From Gammaproteobacteria bacterium (GTDB lineage: Bacteria > Pseudomonadota > Gammaproteobacteria > Natronospirales > JAJUFS01), in assembly GCA_033720895.1 (NCBI GenBank), contig JAWWBS010000007.1, positions 1 through 50,860 of the forward strand: a stretch of DNA of 50,860 bases. The letters are read 5' to 3'. A model generated the notes under the pieces. That model worked only from the letters and a program-made list of their open reading frames with translations, was not told the DNA's origin and did no database searches. A program made the translations under genes and the position numbers. Numbering within the stretch: the stretch's first letter is position 1; every line of letters starts with the position of its first letter. Below are positions 1 to 10,398 of this stretch, one piece after another.

Positions 1-2115
<2,115 letters not shown>

Positions 2116-2175
2116 TTTTTTTTGCCAATCTGCGCAAAAAACCCGCGAACACTGGCCGACAGGCGGCTTCGGGTC

Positions 2176-2204
2176 TTGACAGCCCCCGGGTGTTCCCTCA
2201 GAAT
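2176..2204 (+). promoter_or_regulatory. Sigma70 promoter of the tRNA-Ala/tRNA-Glu unit
   Basis: A perfect -35 box TTGACA (2176-2181) is separated by 17 nt from CAGAAT (2199-2204, 4/6 match to TATAAT). It is followed by a GC-rich discriminator, as in stringently controlled stable-RNA promoters. Transcription would start near 2211, about 10 nt before the first tRNA. Confidence 0.75.
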
Positions 2205-2220
2205 TTCGCGCTCCTCGCAA

Positions 2221-2296
2221 GGGGCTATAGCTCAGCTGGGAGAGCGCCTGCATGGCATGCAGGAGGTCGGCGGTTCGATCCCGCCTAGCTCCACCA
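2221..2296 (+). tRNA. tRNA-Ala (anticodon GGC)
   Basis: A complete 76-nt cloverleaf with encoded CCA (2294-2296). The acceptor strands GGGGCTA/TAGCTCC pair, including the G3:U70 wobble that marks alanine tRNAs. The anticodon stem CCTGC/GCAGG encloses loop ATGGCAT, with GGC at 2254-2256. The T arm is GGCGG-TTCGATC-CCGCC. It reads GCC codons. It is the first tRNA of a two-tRNA transcript. Confidence 0.97.
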
Positions 2297-2342
2297 AGAT
2301 AAAGGATTCAGCGTGGCGTTGCTGGATCCGGACGTTTTCAAC

Positions 2343-2418
2343 GTCCCCTTCGTCTAGAGGCCTAGGACACCGCCCTTTCACGGCGGCGACAGGGGTTCGA
2401 ATCCCCTAGGGGACGCCA
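2343..2418 (+). tRNA. tRNA-Glu (anticodon TTC)
   Basis: A complete 76-nt tRNA with encoded CCA. The acceptor GTCCCCT pairs with AGGGGAC (2408-2414). The anticodon stem CCGCC/GGCGG encloses loop CTTTCAC, with TTC at 2377-2379. It closely resembles the Escherichia coli tRNA-Glu as I remember it. It lies 46 nt after tRNA-Ala with no promoter between them, so the two are probably co-transcribed. Confidence 0.97.
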
Positions 2419-2432
2419 ATATTGCCGCAAGG

Positions 2433-2469
2433 CACGAAAAAGCCCGCTCATCGAGCGGGCTTTTTCGTG
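2433..2469. terminator. Bidirectional intrinsic terminator
   Basis: A long perfect inverted repeat, with left arm 2433-2449 and right arm 2453-2469 around a 3-nt loop. The GC core is AGCCCGCTC/GAGCGGGCT, flanked by A5 and T5 tracts, so it can end the tRNA transcript (plus) and the convergent PAS-EAL gene (minus). Confidence 0.92.
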
Positions 2470-2489
2470 TCCGGTGCCGGCCGGTATTG

Positions 2490-5339
2490 CTAGCTCTTGC
2501 TGCCGCGGGCGACAAAGTGGCCGCCCAGCTTGCGCGAAAACTCGATGAACTCGTCAAAGGGCATGGGTCGCGCGAAATGGTAGCCCTGGTAGAGCTCCAC
2601 GCCTTCTGCCTTGAGAATTTCGAACTGCTCCGCTTCTTCCACACCTTCGGCCACGGTTCGCATGTCAAAGCGTCGGGCGAGATCAGTGATGACCTGCAGC
2701 AGCGAGCGATCGCTGTCCGATTCGGCCAGTTGCATCACGAAGCTGCGGTCGATCTTCAGCTTGTCGGCCGGGAGGGTCTTCAGGTAGCCGAGGCTGGAAT
2801 AGCCGGTGCCGAAATCGTCGATGGCCCAGCTGATGCCAACATCCGCGAGGTCCTGCATCACCTGGGTGGCGTGCTGACGGTTTTCCATCAGCATGGTCTC
2901 GGTGATTTCGAATTCCAGCGCCTCCGCGGGAATGCCGGCGTCGTGCAGCAATTGTTTTACCCGAGTCACGAAATTGTTGTCGCGCAGCTGCTCGGCGGAA
3001 ATGTTCAGCGCCATGGTTGGCAGGAAACCCAGTTCCTTTCGGACAGCGTCGGCATGCCGTAGTGCTTCACTGATGACGAAATAACCGATTTCCACGATGC
3101 CGCCGGTCTTCTCAAGCACTGGCACGAATTCGGCGGGCGAAATGACTTCGTTGTCTGCCATGGTCCAGCGCAACAGGCACTCGCCACCGTACAAGGAACC
3201 ATCGGCTCTCAGTACCGGCTGGATGACCAGGTGAAATTCCTCGCGCTCCAGCGCATGTCGCAGTTTCTGCTCCAGGTAGAGGCGCCGTTCCAGTTCGGCC
3301 GACATGACGATGTCGTACTCGACATGATTCTCGCTGTGCAGGCGACGAGCCTCGATATTGGCAATGTGTGCGCGGTTCAACAGCTCGTCTGCATTGCTCT
3401 TGCCGGCCATGTAGCAGATCGAACCGCAATGCACGTCGAAACCTGTCTTGCTGAACGAGCTCTGGAAGGGCTCTTTCATGATCGCCTGGTATTTTGCGAT
3501 TTTCCTGTTGGCATCTTCCCTGTTTCCGACCGTGAACGAGATGGCGAATTCGTCCTCGGAAATCCGGGCGATGAACGTCCTGCCCGTCGTGTAAGGGCGA
3601 ATGTGGTTGGCGGTCTGGATGACGGCCGAGTTGTATTCTTCCTGGCCGAAAATGTCGCGAATTTCGAAAAGCTGCTCGATGCTGTATATCGCCAGCACGT
3701 GGATGGCACCTTCCTCTTCGCTCGCGCCCGCGGCAAGGTGCTCGAGCAGCGCAGCGCGGTTCGGCAGCCCGGTCAGGGGATCCTGCAATGCCAGTTCATT
3801 CAGCGAGGACTCGTGTCTGGCGTGGCTGCTCAGGTCCCTGGCGACACTGACCACGGCAACCGTCGTGCCATCGGCCGTGCGAAGCGGTCGATAACTGATT
3901 TCCATGGGAATGGTGTTGCCCCACCTGGTCTTGCGCAGGGTGCGCAGTCCCTCGGTGCCGATGCCTTGCCTGGCATGTTCCATGGTCAGGCGAAATTCCG
4001 GCAACTTCGATTCCGGGACCATGAATTCCTGCAGGTAACGGCCCTTGACGTCCCGGGCGCTGAAACCGGTCAGGTTCTCGGCTGCCTGGTTCCACTCCGA
4101 AATGGCGCCATCCGGCGTCATGATGATGATGGAGCTGTCCGATGTGGCAATGATCTCGGTGAACAGTTCGTCCATATTGACAAGCGCGGAGGAGTCATTG
4201 AGCGTGAAGCCAAAACCGCCGCAAGCACGTTTGCCATTGATTTCGCCGAGAGGAAATTTCACCACCTGGTAAGCCAGCGACGTGCCCTTGCCATCGACAT
4301 CCGGCCCGGGCTCGATAGTATGCAGGACTTCGCCGCTTTCAATGACCTTGCGATTGTTGAGCAGGTAAACCTGCGCTTCGTCGGCGGGCATGATGTCGGT
4401 GACGAACGTGCCACCGACCTTCTCAAGTTTCAGCAGGGACTGGAATGCCGGATTGCCGTCAATGATCTCGCCGTCTTCCGCAACCATCCAGGCCGGACCC
4501 GGCATGTTCCACAGGAAGCTGCGCAGCGATTGCTCCTTTGCCATCAGTCGCAGTTCATCATGCTTGCGCTCGGTGATGTCGAGCGCATGGATGGCAATGC
4601 CGCCGGGAATGCGTACGCACTGGTTGGAAATCCATTGTCCCTTGATCTGCGGGGCATTGTCGGCCTGGAACTCGAGCTGGCTGGGTTCGCCGGTTTCGAA
4701 GACCTTCTTGTACATCTCGAAATGGCCTTCGGTGCGGTTCATGGGGATCGTTTCGCACAGGCCCTTCCCGATCAGTTCTTCCTTGCCAAGACTGAGCAGG
4801 TTGTAGCCTGCCTGGTTGATGTAGACAAATCGGAAGTCGGTGATCGTACCCTCATCATCGGTAATGGGTGCCAGGATATAGGTACCGTCCAGGGCTCCTT
4901 CAAGCGTCTGGTGATAAAGCTCTTCATTGACCCGGTCCTTGGTCTCGAGCGCCGTGTAGTCCGAAACGTCCAGCTGGATGGACAGGTAGCGATCAATGTT
5001 GCCTTGCTTGTCGCGCAGCGGAACGATATTGAGTTCCACATCATAGGGCTGGCCGGACTTGTGGTAGTTGGTCAGGACGGCGTGGGTGGGCTTGCCTTCC
5101 TTGAGAGCCCGCCGGATCTTGGCGCGCTCGAGCTCGGAGGTCTCCGGGCCCTGGAGAAACCTGGGGTTCCGCCCGAGCACTTCACGCTCGGTGTAACCGG
5201 TCATGGAGCAAAAGGACTTGTTCACGTAGATGATCTGCTGATCACCCTTGCCGGTACCGGCATCGGTCATCAAGACACCTTCGGAGAATGCATCGAGCGC
5301 CTGCAGTACTTCCTGTGTATCCAGTTTCAAGCCAGTCAT
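2490..5339 (-). CDS. PAS4-GGDEF(degenerate)-EAL c-di-GMP phosphodiesterase
   Basis: A 949-residue cytoplasmic sensor protein. The chosen ATG (5339) begins MTGLKLDTQ, after a GAGTGG purine run; an upstream in-frame start at 5417 adds 26 residues with no conserved look. Four PAS domains come first (about residues 12-120, 135-250, 270-380, 390-520). The first has a LOV-like signature, GRNPRFLQGPET, in which Pro59 takes the place of the photoactive Cys. The GGDEF domain keeps DPLTGLPNR, but the signature is SEDEF (594-598) and the metal-binding Asp stretch is lost, so it is probably inactive. The EAL domain (about 690-940) keeps E720 (as ECL), NIS, EITET, DDFGTGYSSL, KIDRSF and EGVE, so it should hydrolyse c-di-GMP. 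No membrane segment is visible. It is divergent from the HD-GYP gene across a ~280-bp AT-rich gap. Confidence 0.92.
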   Translation of the reverse strand: MTGLKLDTQEVLQALDAFSEGVLMTDAGTGKGDQQIIYVNKSFCSMTGYTEREVLGRNPRFLQGPETSELERAKIRRALKEGKPTHAVLTNYHKSGQPYDVELNIVPLRDKQGNIDRYLSIQLDVSDYTALETKDRVNEELYHQTLEGALDGTYILAPITDDEGTITDFRFVYINQAGYNLLSLGKEELIGKGLCETIPMNRTEGHFEMYKKVFETGEPSQLEFQADNAPQIKGQWISNQCVRIPGGIAIHALDITERKHDELRLMAKEQSLRSFLWNMPGPAWMVAEDGEIIDGNPAFQSLLKLEKVGGTFVTDIMPADEAQVYLLNNRKVIESGEVLHTIEPGPDVDGKGTSLAYQVVKFPLGEINGKRACGGFGFTLNDSSALVNMDELFTEIIATSDSSIIIMTPDGAISEWNQAAENLTGFSARDVKGRYLQEFMVPESKLPEFRLTMEHARQGIGTEGLRTLRKTRWGNTIPMEISYRPLRTADGTTVAVVSVARDLSSHARHESSLNELALQDPLTGLPNRAALLEHLAAGASEEEGAIHVLAIYSIEQLFEIRDIFGQEEYNSAVIQTANHIRPYTTGRTFIARISEDEFAISFTVGNREDANRKIAKYQAIMKEPFQSSFSKTGFDVHCGSICYMAGKSNADELLNRAHIANIEARRLHSENHVEYDIVMSAELERRLYLEQKLRHALEREEFHLVIQPVLRADGSLYGGECLLRWTMADNEVISPAEFVPVLEKTGGIVEIGYFVISEALRHADAVRKELGFLPTMALNISAEQLRDNNFVTRVKQLLHDAGIPAEALEFEITETMLMENRQHATQVMQDLADVGISWAIDDFGTGYSSLGYLKTLPADKLKIDRSFVMQLAESDSDRSLLQVITDLARRFDMRTVAEGVEEAEQFEILKAEGVELYQGYHFARPMPFDEFIEFSRKLGGHFVARGSKS

Positions 5340-5621
5340 CGTTATCCACTCTTCTGGATGCCCCTTGGCATCGCCAGGTTGGGCAGCCCCGGTGCAGGCC
5401 CCCGTGCGGAAAGACAATCAACCGAACTATCTTCCTTGCATCCCTTGATACTAGCGTCAAAAATGGGATTTAACAGCAAATTATTTTGTTAGATTCCTGT
5501 TTTTCCCTGAGTGATATCAATGGTGTTCTCAGCAATCAGACTTATGGCAAAGTAGGGGCCGGGGCCGGTCGTGGAACGGCCGGGAAGGGGCTCGATCAAC
5601 GCACTGGAGGGGTTGCCGGCA
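5340..5621. promoter_or_regulatory. Divergent regulatory gap between the EAL and HD-GYP genes
   Basis: The middle of this 282-bp gap (about 5455-5520) is clearly AT-richer than its surroundings and should hold divergent promoters. I found no -35/-10 pair with acceptable spacing that I would defend, and no recognisable operator. Confidence 0.4.
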
Positions 5622-6857
5622 ATGCGCATCAAGCTGGATGTTGAGGAAGTTACACAGGGAATGTTTGTCGCCGAACTGGATCGACCATGGCTGGAGAGCC
5701 CGTTCCTGTTCCAGGGATTCGTGATCGAATCCGATGAGGACCTGAATACCCTGAAAGAGACCTGCAACTACGTCTTCATCGATGACCAGAAGTCGAGGGA
5801 CACCGAGGAGTTGCAGCGGCTGTTCGAAAGCCTGACCAAGACCGAGAAGAAAGCGCCTCCACCCGGGATGAATGAAAACGGCGGCGCGGCGACCTCCTTC
5901 AAGAACAGCATCGAAAAGACGGCGGAGACGGTCAACAGGAGTCGCAGCAGCGTCATCCGGTTTTTCGACGACGCGCGCCTTGGCAAGAGTATCGACACCG
6001 AGGATGCGAAGGCCGTGGTCGGCGAGCTGGTCAGCGAGATCACCTACAGCCCGAACACCGCCCTGTGGCTGACCAGCCTCAGGACCCGCCACGAGGAAAC
6101 AGCCAACCACTGCCTGAACGTGTCCATCCTGGCCGTCGCATTTGGCAAGCACCTGGGTTATTCCCACGACAAGTTGCAGGAGCTCGGGCTTGGCGCCCTG
6201 ATGCATGACGTTGGCGTGGCGCGCATTCCCAAGGAAATTCTCGACAAGCCGGGCAAGCTCAGCCAGGAAGAATTCGAGATGATGAAGAAACACCCGCGTG
6301 CGGGTCACGGGGTGCTGAAAGTCACCAAGAGCCTGCCGGAGATGTCACTCGACATCATCCTCCACCATCACGAGCGACTGGATGGCAGCGGCTACCCGGA
6401 TGGCCTGAAGGCGGAGGAGATTTCCGAAGCGGTGCGCATCGTCGCCATTTGCGACACCTATGACGCCATGACCAGCAACCGTACCTACAGCAAGGCGTTG
6501 CCGCCGCAGGATGTTCTGACGCGCATGCACAAGCGCTCGGAGTCGCAGTACGGCCGTGCCTTGATGGAGGAGTTCATCAAGTGCGTGGGCATCTATCCGA
6601 TTGGCAGCCTGGTGGTGCTCAATACGGGCGCGCTGGGCATGGTGATGTCGTCCAATGCCGAGGCCAAGCTGAAACCGCTGGTCCTCTTGATCCGGGATGA
6701 AAATGGCCGTGATGTCCGGCCGCGCAAGCTGGTCAACCTGGCCCAGCTCGCGCAGCAACGGGGTGACAAGGCCTGGAGCATTTCGCGCACCGTGAACCCG
6801 GACGACTACGGCATCGATCTCAGCGCTGTCGCTTCGGAAGAGATGCGCATCGCCTGA
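5622..6857 (+). CDS. DUF3391-HD-GYP c-di-GMP phosphodiesterase
   Basis: A 411-residue soluble protein. The start MRIKLDVEEVTQGMFV (5622) is the usual beginning of DUF3391 and lies ~11 nt after GGAGG; a longer frame from 5571 adds 17 unconserved residues. DUF3391 covers about residues 1-130. The HD-GYP domain (about 145-330) has H195-D196 (MHDVGV), H224, H229, the H249-H250-E251 triplet leading into DGSGYP (254-259), and CDTYDA around D278. All metal-ligand positions are therefore present and activity is expected: hydrolysis of c-di-GMP to pGpG or GMP. The stop is 4 nt before the GTG of the AlkA-like gene, so the two are likely translated from one mRNA. Confidence 0.93.
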   Translation: MRIKLDVEEVTQGMFVAELDRPWLESPFLFQGFVIESDEDLNTLKETCNYVFIDDQKSRDTEELQRLFESLTKTEKKAPPPGMNENGGAATSFKNSIEKTAETVNRSRSSVIRFFDDARLGKSIDTEDAKAVVGELVSEITYSPNTALWLTSLRTRHEETANHCLNVSILAVAFGKHLGYSHDKLQELGLGALMHDVGVARIPKEILDKPGKLSQEEFEMMKKHPRAGHGVLKVTKSLPEMSLDIILHHHERLDGSGYPDGLKAEEISEAVRIVAICDTYDAMTSNRTYSKALPPQDVLTRMHKRSESQYGRALMEEFIKCVGIYPIGSLVVLNTGALGMVMSSNAEAKLKPLVLLIRDENGRDVRPRKLVNLAQLAQQRGDKAWSISRTVNPDDYGIDLSAVASEEMRIA

Positions 6858-6861
6858 GGCC

Positions 6862-7497
6862 GTGACCGCTCCTTTCCCCGATACACGGCGGGCCGTGCGT
6901 GACCTGAAACGCGCCGACGCCGAGCTGGCAGGCTGGATGGCCCGGGTCGGTCCATGTCGCCTGGAGCTCCGTCCGCCGCAGCAACCGTTTGCAGCCCTGC
7001 TCAGGGCGATTGTCTACCAGCAACTCGCGGGTCGAGCGGCTGCGGCGATTCATGCCCGCGTACTCGCACTGTTTCCGCCGGGCCGGCAGCCGCAAGCCAG
7101 GCATTTCCTGGCACTCGACGAGGCCGAGCTGCGACAGGCCGGCCTGTCACGCAACAAGCAGCGTGCCATTGCCAGCCTGGCCGAGCACGTGATCGACAGG
7201 AAGATTCCCCGTCGTGCGACCCTCGCTCGCTGGTCCGACGAAGAGGTCATTGACTGCCTGACCCAGGTGCATGGCGTGGGCCGCTGGACGGCGGAAATGT
7301 TGCTGATGTTCAACCTCGGCAGGCCTGACGTGCTGCCGCGCAACGACCTTGGCCTGCTGAACGGTTTCGAACGCGCCTTTGGGAGCAACTCGCCCGACGA
7401 GCTGCTGGCCCGCGGCGAGCTCTGGCGGCCGTGGCGGACCATTGCCAGCTGGTACTTGTGGCGCATCGCCGAGCTCCCGGCTGCAAAGCGGAATTGA
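6862..7497 (+). CDS. DNA-3-methyladenine glycosylase II (AlkA-like, HhH-GPD)
   Basis: A 211-residue base-excision repair enzyme that removes alkylated purines from DNA. It is the short form, lacking the N-terminal domain of E. coli AlkA (282 residues). The helix-hairpin-helix is LTQVHGVGRWTAEMLLMF (about 133-150), followed by the catalytic Asp162 in PRNDLGL; YQQLAG (52-57) is the conserved first-helix motif. The start is GTG at 6862, 4 nt after the HD-GYP stop. That spacing implies co-transcription, although no functional tie between the two is evident. Confidence 0.9.
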   Translation: MTAPFPDTRRAVRDLKRADAELAGWMARVGPCRLELRPPQQPFAALLRAIVYQQLAGRAAAAIHARVLALFPPGRQPQARHFLALDEAELRQAGLSRNKQRAIASLAEHVIDRKIPRRATLARWSDEEVIDCLTQVHGVGRWTAEMLLMFNLGRPDVLPRNDLGLLNGFERAFGSNSPDELLARGELWRPWRTIASWYLWRIAELPAAKRN

Positions 7498-7539
7498 CTG
7501 ACCTAGGTCAATGCGGCTGGCGGGGAAGGGGAAAATACT
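7498..7539 (+). promoter_or_regulatory. FNR/Anr-like box and -10 element upstream of the UspE-like gene
   Basis: CTGACCTAGGTCAA (7498-7511) matches the FNR/Anr pattern TTGAY-N4-RTCAA at 8 of 10 fixed positions when read as T/C variants, and contains the perfect palindrome TGACCTAGGTCA (7499-7510). A -10-like AATACT lies at 7534-7539. That puts transcription start near 7546, so the box is centred at about -41.5, the class II activator position. Expected meaning: induction on oxygen limitation. Confidence 0.6.
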
Positions 7540-7581
7540 GGCTTCATCAGGCTGATTACCGCAAAGCGGAAGGAGAGCGTC

Positions 7582-8580
7582 ATGGGGCAGTACCAGAAGA
7601 TCATGGTTGTGGTGAATCCGGCCATGCGGGAGAGCACCGCCCTGGTCCGCGGCGTGGAGCTGGCCAACAGGTCCGGGGCAGCCCTGCACCTGTTGCTGGC
7701 TGACTACAATCCGGCCCTGTTCCGGGCCCGTTTTCTCGATCCTGCGACCATGCAGGATGCCATTCGTGGATACCTTGAAGTGCGCCAGCAGTGGCTGGAC
7801 GGCGAGGTCCAGAAACTCAGGACCGAGGGGCTGGAGGCCAGCGGTACGGCGATCTGGCACAAGCCCGTCTACGAGGAAATCGCCCATCATGCCTTGCAGC
7901 AATCGCCCGACCTCGTCATCAAGGACACGGATGAAACGAGTGGCCTGCAGGGCGTATTCAGCCACGCCGACTGGCACCTGATGCGACTTTGCCCGGTGCC
8001 CCTGATGCTGGTCAGTTCACACAGCAGCACCGCGCCGCAAAAGATACTCGCGGCCATTGATCCCTATGACCTGCATGGCAAGCCGGCCGAGTTGAATGAC
8101 GTCATTCTCGAGGCCAGCCTGACAATGGCCTACCAGTCCGACGCCGAGGTGCATGTCGCCCATGCGTTCGAGTTCATTCCCGCGGCGGCACCGGTAGGGG
8201 CCGAGTCGGTCTTTGCCGACCAGGGGCTGGCCGAGGAGACCCGCAAGGAGCACGAGCAGGTCCTCCGGGAGTTCTGCGACAAGCATGGCATTCCAGCCAG
8301 CCAGAGCAGGCTGGTCGAGGGCCAGCCGGCCACGGCCTTGCCGGCGCTGGCCAGGGAAATGACGGCCGACCTCCTGGTGCTTGGTACGGTCGGTCGCAGT
8401 GGCTTGAAGCGTATCCTGATGGGGGCGACGGCGGAGCAGGTCATTGGCGCGGCTGAATGCGACGTGCTGGTGGTCAAGCCGCAGGGGTTCATCGACGACC
8501 TCAAGGTCGAGCTGGCGGAGTTGCGCGATGATGAAAGCCTGCCAGAGCCCTGGAGGGATTTTCGTCGCAAATCGCTCTGA
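7582..8580 (+). CDS. uspE: Tandem-domain universal stress protein (UspE-type)
   Basis: A 332-residue cytoplasmic protein with two UspA folds (about 1-145 and 150-315), the arrangement of E. coli UspE. The first domain starts QKIMVVVNPAM and lacks a clear nucleotide loop. The second keeps the ATP-binding pattern G-x2-G-x9-G in GTVGRSGLKRILMGATAEQ (about 272-290). The ATG follows AAGGAGAG at good spacing. The FNR-like box upstream fits the known anaerobic or growth-arrest induction of Usp proteins by FNR/Anr in related bacteria. It is monocistronic, closed by the terminator at 8612. Confidence 0.88.
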   Translation: MGQYQKIMVVVNPAMRESTALVRGVELANRSGAALHLLLADYNPALFRARFLDPATMQDAIRGYLEVRQQWLDGEVQKLRTEGLEASGTAIWHKPVYEEIAHHALQQSPDLVIKDTDETSGLQGVFSHADWHLMRLCPVPLMLVSSHSSTAPQKILAAIDPYDLHGKPAELNDVILEASLTMAYQSDAEVHVAHAFEFIPAAAPVGAESVFADQGLAEETRKEHEQVLREFCDKHGIPASQSRLVEGQPATALPALAREMTADLLVLGTVGRSGLKRILMGATAEQVIGAAECDVLVVKPQGFIDDLKVELAELRDDESLPEPWRDFRRKSL

Positions 8581-8611
8581 CCGGCGACCGCCGAAAAAAG
8601 GGTAAATATTG

Positions 8612-8643
8612 AAAACCGGGTGCCATCGGTGGCACCCGGTTTT
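8612..8643 (+). terminator. Intrinsic terminator after the UspE-like gene
   Basis: A perfect 14-bp stem (8612-8625 with 8630-8643) with a TCGG loop. The arms start with AAAACCGGG and end with CCCGGTTTT. The next gene begins 52 nt later. Confidence 0.9.
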
Positions 8644-8694
8644 CATTCACGGTAATGTTTTGACCCGATTCCAGCCACCAACACAGTTACCACT

Positions 8695-10383
8695 ATGACC
8701 TTCTCAGTCCGCAATGCCTGGCTTCCATTGACCCTTGTCCTGCTGCTTACCGCGTGTGGTGGCGGCGGCGGTGGTGGTGGCGGCTCCGCCGACACTGCCG
8801 ACACGACGGCGAAGACCTGCTCTGGCAGCGGTACGGTCACCATATCGGGTACGGCCACCTATGACCGCGTGCCGGATATTGCCGACGGTACTGGCGGTGC
8901 CTACCTCGATCATGACGCCACCGTGGCCTTGCCGATTCGCCAGGCGACCGTCGAGGCCCGCTGCCCGGATGGCAGCGTGACCTATGCATCGACCAGCACT
9001 GGCGATGATGGCAGCTACAGCCTCGATGTGCCGGAGAACGTCGATGTCGAGGTGCGCGTCCTGGCCCGCCTGGATCGCAGTTCGGCGCCGGTGTGGCGCG
9101 TGCGGATTCGTGACAACACCAGTGGCAACGCCATCTATTCACTGGTCAGCAGTGAATTCGATTCCGAAACCGGCAGCGTCGGGCTGGACCTGCATGCCGA
9201 TTCCGGCTGGGGTGGTGCGTCCTACACGGGTGACCGCGCTGCCGGACCCTTCGCCATCCTCGATACCATGCTGGAGGCGATGGAGAAGGTGACAGCCGTC
9301 GATCCCGTGGTGACGTTCGCCAACCTTGACGTGTTCTGGTCGGCACAGAACAGTTCCTGCTCGGGCAACGTGTCGATTGGCTGCATCTCCACCTCTTACT
9401 ACGACGGCAACGGCGGCATTTACGTGCTGGGCACGGCCGCGGATACCGATGAATACGACGAACACGTCATGGTTCACGAGTGGGGCCATTACTACGAAGA
9501 CAACTTTTCCCGTTCCAACAGCATCGGGGGGCGCCACAGCGGTGGCAGCCTGCTGGATGCGCGCCTGGCCTTCGGCGAGGGCTGGGGCAATGCCTGGTCA
9601 GGCATCGCGCTGGACGACCCTATCTACAAGGACACCAATTCCGGTAGCGGCTTCACGGTCGGCATCGAGAATGGCACGGATTCGGCCTTCCCCGTGACGG
9701 CGCCATACCTCGGCTGGTTCTCGGAATCCGCCGTGCAGCGGATCATCTACGACCTGTATGACAGCAATTCCGATGCTGCCGATGGCGATACCGTGTCGCT
9801 GGGATTCGGGCCACTGCACTCGGTGCTGACCGGGGCGCAGAAAAACACGCTCTACCTGACGTCCATTTTCACGTTCATCGATGCCTTGAAGGATGCGAAT
9901 CCCGGCGAAGTGGCGGCCATCGATGCCATCACCTCGGCCTTCGACATCGAACCGGTGCAGGACGAAATCGGCACGGGCGAGGACAATGATTTCGACAATG
10001 GTGATCCAGACCTGATCCTGCCTGTCTACCAGACGGTCGTGGTCGATGGTGGTGATACCCAGGTGTGCTCCACCAACAAGTACCGCACGTCGGATTCCTA
10101 CGAATACAATCGTCTTGGCGCGCGACGTTACGTGCTGGTCGAACAGTCGACGGCGGCGACCATCAAGTTCCTCGCCCAGGGCTCGGGTGGACCAAGGATC
10201 ATCCTGTTCGAAAATGGCGAGGCGGTCATGGGCAGCAGCGGCACGGCAGAGGTGCATTCCATCACGGCCGACCTGGACGGCTCGGCCTCGCCCTACGTGC
10301 TCGAGGTCTATTCGGATCTCAATACCAACAATTCAGCGGACGGCGGCAAGTTCTGTTTTGCCGTGTCGGCCATCACCCAGTAA
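8695..10383 (+). CDS. Lipoprotein with HExxH zinc-metalloprotease motif
   Basis: A 562-residue secreted lipoprotein. The signal peptide ends in lipobox LLTAC, with Cys21 followed by nine consecutive Gly. Residues ~40-130 resemble a carboxypeptidase-regulatory-like beta domain (STGDDGSYSLDV). The core holds VMVHEWGHYYED (H261-E262, H265), with E295 in FGEGWGNAW 30 residues later as a candidate third zinc ligand, so a gluzincin-type peptidase is likely. The C-terminal ~130 residues are beta-rich, resembling a pre-peptidase C-terminal or adhesion-like domain. I recognise no named family. The Gly run is encoded by GGC/GGT triplets, so slippage would change length and not frame. It shares a tight gene run with the next two genes. 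Confidence 0.8.
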   Translation: MTFSVRNAWLPLTLVLLLTACGGGGGGGGGSADTADTTAKTCSGSGTVTISGTATYDRVPDIADGTGGAYLDHDATVALPIRQATVEARCPDGSVTYASTSTGDDGSYSLDVPENVDVEVRVLARLDRSSAPVWRVRIRDNTSGNAIYSLVSSEFDSETGSVGLDLHADSGWGGASYTGDRAAGPFAILDTMLEAMEKVTAVDPVVTFANLDVFWSAQNSSCSGNVSIGCISTSYYDGNGGIYVLGTAADTDEYDEHVMVHEWGHYYEDNFSRSNSIGGRHSGGSLLDARLAFGEGWGNAWSGIALDDPIYKDTNSGSGFTVGIENGTDSAFPVTAPYLGWFSESAVQRIIYDLYDSNSDAADGDTVSLGFGPLHSVLTGAQKNTLYLTSIFTFIDALKDANPGEVAAIDAITSAFDIEPVQDEIGTGEDNDFDNGDPDLILPVYQTVVVDGGDTQVCSTNKYRTSDSYEYNRLGARRYVLVEQSTAATIKFLAQGSGGPRIILFENGEAVMGSSGTAEVHSITADLDGSASPYVLEVYSDLNTNNSADGGKFCFAVSAITQ

Positions 10384-10398
10384 TTGCGGATGCAAACC

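Noticed and set aside
3231-5492. A 753-codon plus-strand frame opposite the PAS-EAL gene
   Set aside because: It is an in-register antisense shadow for the same codon-usage reason. The sense strand has clear PAS/GGDEF/EAL motifs; this one has none.
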